A DNA stretch of 51,821 nucleotides from Verrucomicrobiota bacterium (GTDB lineage Bacteria > Verrucomicrobiota > Verrucomicrobiia > Limisphaerales > JADLHS01). Location of the stretch: assembly GCA_025350905.1 (NCBI GenBank), contig JANXWY010000311.1, positions 1 through 51,821 of the forward strand, written 5' to 3'. Shown piece after piece: positions 45,755-51,821 of this stretch. The notes below the pieces were generated by a model, which was given only the letters and a program-made list of their open reading frames with translations, did no database searches and was not told where the DNA came from. Position numbers and translations under genes: made by a program. Position 1 is the first letter of the stretch. Each line of letters begins with the position of its first letter.

Positions 45755-46758
45755 GGATGAACGGGCCGCGGCGACAACGATGGCGACTTTTCCGGCCGCC
45801 GTTCCAGCCAATCATTGACAAATAAAATGCCGGCAATGGCCACCGCATATGGCACGACACTCCAAAAACCGCTTTCGTGGACATAGTCGCCCGTCGCCTG
45901 CCCGAAAAATTCCCCCGTACCGATAATCAAGGATAAGCGAATCAAGTTTGCGATGATGGCCAACGGGATGGTGCTGCCGATCAGCAGCGCCCGTTGCCAC
46001 GTTGAAGTGACGCGGGAGAAATAATACGTAAAGAAAATTCCGATGAGCAGGATTGTCGTCAGGCTGCGCATGCCGCTACAGGCCGCTGCCACCTCGAATT
46101 TGTAGGTCCCCAGACTATTGAACAGCTGGGTGCCCACGCGCAGCACGCCGATGCCCAAGATATCGTTGAAACAATGCTCGACGGTCCAGGAGACAAAAAC
46201 CTGCAGCGGAAAAGTCACCCGCTCCGTGAGCGAGCCGAGCGGCATCATCATTGCCGTCAAGCAATAGGGGAAAAAGATGGCGCGTAACCACTGCGTCCCC
46301 CACACCAGCCCCATGAGTCCGTAAATTCCGCCAAACAAGCCGACAATGGATAGGCGCGGTTGTTGAACTACGTAGCCGAGGAGGTGCAGCCCCAGTCCGG
46401 CGGCCAGGAGTAAGCCGCCCGGCCACCAAAAGCCAAACGAAACCGCTAGCAATTCCTGCCGCTTTTGCCAGACGATCAAAAAAATCAAAGGCAAAACCAA
46501 CATCCCGGCGCCATCTACCCCATCGAGCCCCGCCTTGCTATAGGCATCGAACATCCACCCGAACAACGACGGCGTGTCCACGTAACCGAACGTGGAGTTG
46601 CCCAGAAAATGAAATAGTCCCAGCCAGGCGGCCAGCAGAACAAAGAAAAAGCCCTTGTCGGGTAATCGTCGCCACGCCACGCGAATCTCTTCGGATAAAC
46701 CTTCCGCCGGGATCATTGCCGCCATCTGATTCCCTGTGTTCATTTGTAGGTGGGCCAC
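45751..46758 (-). CDS. xrt: exosortase/archaeosortase-family protein
   Basis: The 335-aa polytopic transpeptidase-like protein sorts PEP-CTERM proteins to the outer surface. It has about eight hydrophobic segments and the catalytic trio Cys227 (FEVAAACSGMRS), Arg274 (IIANLIRLSL) and His294 (DYVHESGFW). The start at 46758 could equally be one of three nearby ATGs. It lies within a polysaccharide cluster, as is usual for exosortases. No protein with a PEP-CTERM tail was seen in this window, so substrates are elsewhere. Confidence 0.94.
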   Translation of the reverse strand: MAHLQMNTGNQMAAMIPAEGLSEEIRVAWRRLPDKGFFFVLLAAWLGLFHFLGNSTFGYVDTPSLFGWMFDAYSKAGLDGVDGAGMLVLPLIFLIVWQKRQELLAVSFGFWWPGGLLLAAGLGLHLLGYVVQQPRLSIVGLFGGIYGLMGLVWGTQWLRAIFFPYCLTAMMMPLGSLTERVTFPLQVFVSWTVEHCFNDILGIGVLRVGTQLFNSLGTYKFEVAAACSGMRSLTTILLIGIFFTYYFSRVTSTWQRALLIGSTIPLAIIANLIRLSLIIGTGEFFGQATGDYVHESGFWSVVPYAVAIAGILFVNDWLERRPEKSPSLSPRPVHP

Positions 46759-46793
46759 CAGTAATGGATGCCAAAAACTCTCCTTTTACTCAA

Positions 46794-48299
46794 TCATAAT
46801 CTCGGCAAGTCCCGTCCGGATGGCCGCCCCGCCGGCAACCAAATCGTGAATCCGGCCAATGTTTCTGCCGGCCGATACCCGTTCACGGACAGATACGCGG
46901 CCAGCGCTCCGCCGGCATCATGTAGGTCCGGCTTGGAGGCCACCACCAGATCCGGTCGCGGCAAATGGGCCAGCGCCGCCGGGGCCACGTTGATCAATTC
47001 CACCGCCGCGCCGTTGCTTCCCGGCGGCAAATCCGTTGGCAGCCGGTAGTACTCGGCCCCGGCTCGGGCGGCGCTCCACCAGACGACCTGTCCACGCTCC
47101 AAAGCCACCTGCGCCCGCGTCGCGGCGTTCCGGTAATCATCGCGGGCATGGCGCGGCGCAAACCGAAGCGATAAGCACGAGATCAGACTGAGCGAAACCC
47201 AAAACCCGACCACCCCTCGCTTCCACCACGCCCGCTCCCTCACCAGCACTGCGCAACCAAGCGTCAATAACCAGAACCCCACCGCCGCCAGCGGCGTCAC
47301 GTGACGCCCGAGCAAGCGGAAGTGGGCCACGATGCCGACTGCGACCAGCACCAGCACCGGGCCGGCCGCACAGGCCACGCCCCCCAACCACCGCCGCCAG
47401 TTCGCGCCTGGGTTCAACGAAGCACAGCCTCGAAACAGGATGAAACTCCAGAGCACTGCATACACCCCGAGCCAACCCAGATAAGGGCGCAGCGCCGCCG
47501 CGCCGAACTCGCGCAGTTGCAGCCGGCTTGGGCCCAAGCCTGTGAAGCCCGCCAGTTCGTAGCCGGCGAAAACCACATTGGCCCAACCCGTGCCGGCGAC
47601 GGCCGAGGCCCGGGCCCCGACGCTCGAGGTCCAAAAATAGTAAGCCGTCAGCAACGTCAACCCGCCACCGGTCGCAAGCGTCAGCGCGTAGTTTCGCTGG
47701 AGCAATTGCTTCGTGTCCGGAAAAATCAGCGCCAAAACCAGCGCGCCTGCCACCCAGATCATCCCGAGCATATTACACCCGCCCAGCACCAACAATCCCG
47801 CACAGAATATCCCGAACCAGCCGCGCTCCGTCCTCCGCGGCGCCGCCGGCTGGCTCAACGCCTGTAGGGCGGCGACCACCAGCAACGCGCCGCCCAATTG
47901 CATGGCGTACGGCCGGGCTTCGTTCAGATAATACCAGGCAAACGGGGCCGTCAGCAGCACCAGCCCGGCGGCGAAGCGCTGGCTTTTTTGCGGAAACGAT
48001 TGGAGAAAGGCCACGCCCCCGGCGATCATCCATGGCAGATTGAGCGCGCGCAACGCCCATTCCCCCGTCCCAAAAATTTTCGCCAGCGCCCACACGAGAA
48101 ACATGTAGAGCGGCATTTGGAGGTCGGACATTTTTTCGTCCGCCATTCTTCGCCACCAGTCACCGAGCGTCGCGGTGCGGGCCTTGGTCGCGGTGAGCGC
48201 TTCGTCGATCCACAGACTTTCGCCGCTGATCGCCACGGCAAACACCACCAGCAGCAACAGCGCCCACCCCCATGCCCATCTGCGTGATTCAGTCGGCAT
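46794..48299 (-). CDS. GT39-like (GT-C) membrane glycosyltransferase
   Basis: The 501-aa inner-membrane protein has about a dozen hydrophobic segments. The first periplasmic loop contains the GT-C signature ESLWIDEALTATKARTATLG with the catalytic Asp-Glu, followed by NEARPYAMQLGGALLVVAAL, the late FRLLGRHVTPLAAVGFWLLT, and a short soluble C-terminus after the last segment. It should use a polyprenyl-phosphate sugar as donor; the DPM1-like gene at 35729 is a candidate supplier (inference). It starts 3 nt after the GT26 stop and ends 36 nt before the exosortase gene. Confidence 0.85.
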   Translation of the reverse strand: MPTESRRWAWGWALLLLVVFAVAISGESLWIDEALTATKARTATLGDWWRRMADEKMSDLQMPLYMFLVWALAKIFGTGEWALRALNLPWMIAGGVAFLQSFPQKSQRFAAGLVLLTAPFAWYYLNEARPYAMQLGGALLVVAALQALSQPAAPRRTERGWFGIFCAGLLVLGGCNMLGMIWVAGALVLALIFPDTKQLLQRNYALTLATGGGLTLLTAYYFWTSSVGARASAVAGTGWANVVFAGYELAGFTGLGPSRLQLREFGAAALRPYLGWLGVYAVLWSFILFRGCASLNPGANWRRWLGGVACAAGPVLVLVAVGIVAHFRLLGRHVTPLAAVGFWLLTLGCAVLVRERAWWKRGVVGFWVSLSLISCLSLRFAPRHARDDYRNAATRAQVALERGQVVWWSAARAGAEYYRLPTDLPPGSNGAAVELINVAPAALAHLPRPDLVVASKPDLHDAGGALAAYLSVNGYRPAETLAGFTIWLPAGRPSGRDLPRL

Positions 48300-48302
48300 C
48301 GG

Positions 48303-49091
48303 TCAATCGAGGTTGGCGTTCCCGTCGCCTTCGCCCCACGCCCGCCCGCGCGCGCCGTCGCGCAGGAGATAATATAGGAAGAGGGAATTCCACTTCAGGT
48401 AACGCGGCCCGAGCCGGCGCGGTTCGGAAGCCAGGCGATGGAGCCAGGTCAGTCCGGCTCGCTGCATCCACGTCGGCGCGTCGGGCTTCAGGCCGGCGTT
48501 CGCATCAAACGCAAACCCCACCGTCAACACCACGCCGCGCTGCAATTGGGGCTTATGCCGCCGGGCCCAAGCCTGCTGCTTGGGCGTGCCGAACCCCACC
48601 CAGATGAAGTCCGGCGCGAGCCGGTTTAGTTCAGCCATGACCTCGGGTTCCGCGGCGCCTTCAAGGAAACCATCCGGGCGGCAACGGCCATGAAAAGCCC
48701 CGACGATGCGCAGGTCGGGGTTCCGTTTCGTGAAAATTGCCTTCAGTCGCGCGCCACACTCCGCCGAGCCCCCGAGCAGATAATGGGTGGTTTCGGCCGG
48801 TGCCGTGCCTAAAAACCGGCGCATGAATTCCGGGCCATACACGCGATCGCGCAAGCCCGCCCCGGCGCGATTCAAGCACCACACCAGCGGCATCCCGTCC
48901 GGCAGCAAATCATCGTAGGCGCTCATCAGGTCGCGAAACTTCCCGTCGTGCCGCTGCATGCTGACGATTTGCGTGTTCACGAATTCAAGTAGGTGGCAAC
49001 GGGGGGCGCGCGCCCAGGCCAGACACCGCGAAGACAGTTCTTCGTAGCCGGTTACCAGCAAGGGCGCACCCAACACGTGCATTCGTTTCAT
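48303..49091 (-). CDS. WecG/TagA/CpsF-family glycosyltransferase (GT26)
   Basis: The 262-aa enzyme adds the second sugar to a polyprenyl-diphosphate-linked primer. It has the GT26 motifs: FVNTQIVSMQRHDGKFRDLM, YDDLLPDGMPLVWCLNRAG (LLPDG), YLLGGSAECGARLKAIF, NRLAPDFIWVGFGTPKQQAW and VVLTVGFAFDANAG. ATG at 49091 (MKRMHVLGAPLL) or three codons later at 49082. It is the first gene of the minus-strand cluster; the 222 bp to the divergent GT4 gene should hold promoters for both. Confidence 0.92.
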   Translation of the reverse strand: MKRMHVLGAPLLVTGYEELSSRCLAWARAPRCHLLEFVNTQIVSMQRHDGKFRDLMSAYDDLLPDGMPLVWCLNRAGAGLRDRVYGPEFMRRFLGTAPAETTHYLLGGSAECGARLKAIFTKRNPDLRIVGAFHGRCRPDGFLEGAAEPEVMAELNRLAPDFIWVGFGTPKQQAWARRHKPQLQRGVVLTVGFAFDANAGLKPDAPTWMQRAGLTWLHRLASEPRRLGPRYLKWNSLFLYYLLRDGARGRAWGEGDGNANLD

Positions 49092-49312
49092 CAGCAAAAA
49101 TCGCTTACTCCCGGGCAGGCGCCGCGGTGCCACCAGCGATTACCCAAACCGGGTCCGTCGTTCCGTACGAGGTGGCAGCCGTCCGGGGAGTGTCGCAACG
49201 GGCGGCGTCGGTTCAAGAAAAGACTTCTCCCGCGGACATTTTTGAGCGAGCCTGCCGGCGCCGGAGGGTACCCGGGACCGCTGCCAGCATTGACCATGAT
49301 TATCCGCGCCGT

Positions 49313-50596
49313 ATGAAGTTGCTCATCTTCGCTCACACGCCGCCGCCGCACCATGGCCAGAGTTATATGGTCCAGCTCATGTTGGATGGGCTGGGCGGCG
49401 ACCGTCGTCGCCGCGCGCCCAAGTCCCCGCCTCACGCCGGCGACGTCCACGGCATCGAGTGTTACCACGTCAACACCCGGCTGTCCAAACGCCTCGAGGA
49501 CATTGGCGAATTTCACGGGGCGAAACTGTTTCGCCTATTGATTTATTGCGGCGAGGCGATCTGGTATCGTTTTCGGTACGGCGTCACCAATTTTTATTTC
49601 ATTCCCGCCCCCGGTAAGACGTCCGCGCTGTATCGTGACTGGATGGTTTTGCTGATCTGCCGTCCGTTCTTTCGCCGCATCATCCTGCACTGGCATGCCG
49701 CCGGCCTGGCCAAATGGCTCGAGACCTCCGTGCAAATCCGGGCCCGCGCCGTGACCTACCATTGTGCGCGCCAGGCCGATCTCAGCATTGTCCTTTCGCG
49801 TTACAACATGGCGGATGCAGAAAAACTTTTGCCCCAGCGCATTCGCGTCGTCAGTAATGGCATCCCGGATCCCTGCCCCGAATTTCGGCAGACCATCCTC
49901 CCGCGCCGGCGCGCGCGGTTTGCCGCCCGGGAATTGTTGTTTGCCGGCCAATCGCTCAGCGCCAAGGATTATCACGCGACGGGAGGCGATCCGCACATCG
50001 TCAAGGTTTTGTTCCTCGCCCATTGCATGGAGGAGAAGGGGTTGTTCGACACCGTGCAAGCCGTGGTGTTCGCCAATCGGACGCTCGCCGAACAAAAGTC
50101 GCCGGTGCGCATGAAGCTGCTCGCCGCCGGGACGTTTGTCACGGCGGGGGAGCGGGCCAAGTTCGGCCAGTTGACGGCCGATCCGGAGTTTGACCGGGCG
50201 GTGGACTATCTCGGGTTCGTTTCGGGCGAAGGCAAACAGCGGGCCCTGGAGGAATGCGACCTGTTTTGCTTCCCCACCTATTATCTCGGGGAGAATCAGC
50301 CGGTGAACCTCATTGAGGCGATGGCGTTCGGATTGCCCGTGGTGACAACCCGCTGGCGGTCGCTCTCCGAAATGTTACCCGCCAATTACCCCGGCCTCGT
50401 CCCGATCCGCGCGCCGGAAAAGCTCGCCGCCGCCATGATCAATTTGATGACCCAGGAAACCGGGGAGGGGCTGCGGCAGATGTTTCTTGCCCGCTTTACG
50501 CTCGAAGCGCACTTGACCAAGCTCGCCGAGGCCCTGAGTGCCATCGAACAACCCGACGTCGGCCGGGCGGTCGGCCCCGCGCCAGCCGTACGCTGA
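49313..50596 (+). CDS. GT4-family glycosyltransferase
   Basis: The 427-aa retaining glycosyltransferase has the GT-B fold: MKLLIFAHTPPPHHGQSYMV at the acceptor side, then SIVLSRYNMADAEKLLPQR, a nucleotide-sugar domain with KVLFLAHCMEEKGLFDTVQA and the EX7E site FCFPTYYLGENQPVNLIEAM, AFGLPVVTTRW. ATG at 49313 starts at the family's normal first strand; the frame is open from 49127 over the divergent promoter region. It diverges from the exopolysaccharide cluster and most likely belongs to it functionally. Confidence 0.9.
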   Translation: MKLLIFAHTPPPHHGQSYMVQLMLDGLGGDRRRRAPKSPPHAGDVHGIECYHVNTRLSKRLEDIGEFHGAKLFRLLIYCGEAIWYRFRYGVTNFYFIPAPGKTSALYRDWMVLLICRPFFRRIILHWHAAGLAKWLETSVQIRARAVTYHCARQADLSIVLSRYNMADAEKLLPQRIRVVSNGIPDPCPEFRQTILPRRRARFAARELLFAGQSLSAKDYHATGGDPHIVKVLFLAHCMEEKGLFDTVQAVVFANRTLAEQKSPVRMKLLAAGTFVTAGERAKFGQLTADPEFDRAVDYLGFVSGEGKQRALEECDLFCFPTYYLGENQPVNLIEAMAFGLPVVTTRWRSLSEMLPANYPGLVPIRAPEKLAAAMINLMTQETGEGLRQMFLARFTLEAHLTKLAEALSAIEQPDVGRAVGPAPAVR

Positions 50597-50655
50597 ACTC
50601 GCGCGCTCACCGCAAATTCATTGTGCAATGACGATCGAGCGTTACTTTTGAGTCC

Positions 50656-51821
50656 GTGAGAATCGGAATCCTGCAACTCAACTCGACGATCGGCGACTTC
50701 GAGGGCAACCGGCAGAAGCTCGTCGCCGCTTATGAACGAGCCGTGATTCAGGGCGCGGAATTTGTCCTCACCCCGGAACTCTTTCTGTGCGGCTACCCGC
50801 CGCGCGACCTGCTGCTGCGGCCGGATTTCATCGCTGCCAATCTCGCGACGTTGGCTCGCACCGCCGCGGCGGTGGGAGTGGTGCCGCTCTGTGTCGGCTT
50901 CGTGGACCAAAACCCGGATCGGCCGGGGCGACCGCTCTACAACTCCGCCGCGGTCTTGCAAGCCGGCAAAATTGTCTGGCGGCAAAACAAATCCTTGCTG
51001 CCGACGTACGATGTGTTTGACGAGGACCGCTATTTCGAGCCGGCAAAAAGTACTGCGCCCTTCGCCTTCAAAGGGCGACAACTCGGGATCACGATTTGCG
51101 AGGACATCTGGAATGATGAGGATTTCTGGGCCGACCGGCGCTATCGCCGCGATCCGGTGAAGGAACTCGTCACCCAGGGGGCCGACCTCATCCTCAACCT
51201 GTCCGCCTCGCCGTGGCACGCCGGCAAAGAGCAGACGCGGCTCGCGATGCTTCAGCGTGTGGCCCGCGACGAAAACGTGCCGCTCGTGGAAGTCAACGCC
51301 GTCGGGGCGAATGATGAATTGATTTTCGACGGGCATAGTGTTGCCCTTGACCGGCAGGGGGGAATCCTCGCGCTGGGCAAAGGTTTCGCCGAGGACGTGC
51401 TCGTCGTGGAGGTAGACGATCTGGCTCCCAGCGTGAAGTTGAACTGGCCGGCGAAGGAGGAACTGCTTTTCCGCGCGCTCTCGCTGGGCGTCCATGACTA
51501 CGTCCACAAGTGTGGGTTCAAGTCGGTGGTGCTGGGTTTGTCCGGTGGCATTGACTCCGCCCTCACGGCGGTGCTGGCCGTGGACGCGCTCGGCGCGGAC
51601 AAAGTCATGGGCGTGTCCTTGCCGGCGCGTTATTCGAGCCGCGGCAGCCTCACCGACGCCGAAGTCCTGGCCAGGAATCTCGGCATCCGGTATGAGATCA
51701 TCCCAATCGAGCCGGCCTTCAAAGCGGTCGAGGGGCAGTTGACTTCGGTCTTTGCGGGGACCCAGCCCAACGAGGCCGAGGAAAATATTCAGTCCCGTTT
51801 GCGCGGCGTGACGCTCATGGC
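50656..51821 (+). CDS. nadE: NAD+ synthase, glutamine-hydrolysing (partial, 3' end off window)
   Basis: The enzyme amidates nicotinic-acid adenine dinucleotide to NAD+ with ammonia from glutamine. The start is GTG at 50656 (VRIGILQLNSTIGDFEGNRQ); 388 codons are visible. The N-terminal nitrilase-like glutaminase has the Glu41-Lys112-Cys148 triad (TPELFLCGYPPRD, RQNKSLLPTYDVFDE, TICEDIWND), and the C-terminal synthetase shows the P-loop LGLSGGIDSALTA (296-301 SGGIDS) and VMGVSLPARYSSRGSLTD. It runs off at EENIQSRLRGVTLM, within the synthetase domain. Confidence 0.96.
   Translation, partial: MRIGILQLNSTIGDFEGNRQKLVAAYERAVIQGAEFVLTPELFLCGYPPRDLLLRPDFIAANLATLARTAAAVGVVPLCVGFVDQNPDRPGRPLYNSAAVLQAGKIVWRQNKSLLPTYDVFDEDRYFEPAKSTAPFAFKGRQLGITICEDIWNDEDFWADRRYRRDPVKELVTQGADLILNLSASPWHAGKEQTRLAMLQRVARDENVPLVEVNAVGANDELIFDGHSVALDRQGGILALGKGFAEDVLVVEVDDLAPSVKLNWPAKEELLFRALSLGVHDYVHKCGFKSVVLGLSGGIDSALTAVLAVDALGADKVMGVSLPARYSSRGSLTDAEVLARNLGIRYEIIPIEPAFKAVEGQLTSVFAGTQPNEAEENIQSRLRGVTLM

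Overview
The window looks like chromosome of a GC-rich, Gram-negative bacterium, probably Verrucomicrobiota (Pedosphaera/Limisphaera-like). This is inferred from the mix of genes: LptD (so an outer membrane with LPS), an exosortase with an EpsI partner, stand-alone four-helix-bundle (S23/Avd-family) genes, a Tat-exported Gfo/Idh oxidoreductase, DUF4230, weak or absent Shine-Dalgarno sites at many genes, and many hairpin-type dispersed repeats. No rRNA, tRNA or CRISPR array was seen.

Layout. 1-424: transposase remnants (IS5-like and IS481-like N-termini on the minus strand), a 19-bp direct repeat and a 26-bp inverted repeat. 653-1702: gap with a clear terminator. 2163-7888: a complete branched-chain amino-acid/amide ABC importer (substrate-binding protein, LivH, LivM, LivG, LivF). 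Two paralogous four-helix-bundle genes sit inside it, each in a cassette bounded by AT-rich inverted termini. 7898-12181: Uma2-type nuclease, a decayed DUF3999 gene, an esterase, a GNAT acetyltransferase and an acyltransferase-3 membrane protein. 12590-16393: SMC, followed by about 1.2 kb of sparse sequence with an 85-aa ORF, a diverged second copy of the SMC 3' tail and an HWH-containing relic. 17639-23797: Gfo/Idh oxidoreductase, a methyltransferase, a methyltransferase-GT2 fusion and a YfhO-like membrane protein. 23916-26654: an ABC exporter pair. 26712-31903: LeuC-like dehydratase, DUF4230, a small hypothetical protein and LptD. 32111-34000 (minus): rplU-rpmA, a terminator, then obgE. 34123-42324: M42 peptidase, dolichyl-phosphate-mannose-synthase-like GT2, Wzy-like ligase, pyrF, subtilase, a membrane metalloprotease-like protein and pyrE. 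42589-49091 (minus): an exopolysaccharide/exosortase cluster (GT26, GT39-like, exosortase, EpsI, initiating sugar transferase, UDP-xylose synthase), with a divergent GT4 gene. The window ends inside nadE.

How it fits together. Housekeeping genes (gap, smc, obgE, rplU, rpmA, pyrE, pyrF, nadE, lptD) alternate with envelope and polysaccharide genes (lipid-linked sugar transfer, polymer ligation, export, exosortase sorting). The most unusual feature is the liv operon. All four junctions between its transporter genes hold extra sequence: a 128-bp hairpin element, a low-complexity spacer, and two four-helix-bundle cassettes fitted between the stop codon of one transporter gene and the start codon of the next. 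The cassettes' non-coding right ends (30/31 identical) are better conserved than their coding parts (about 79% over a hand-aligned stretch), which suggests a mobile or actively maintained unit.
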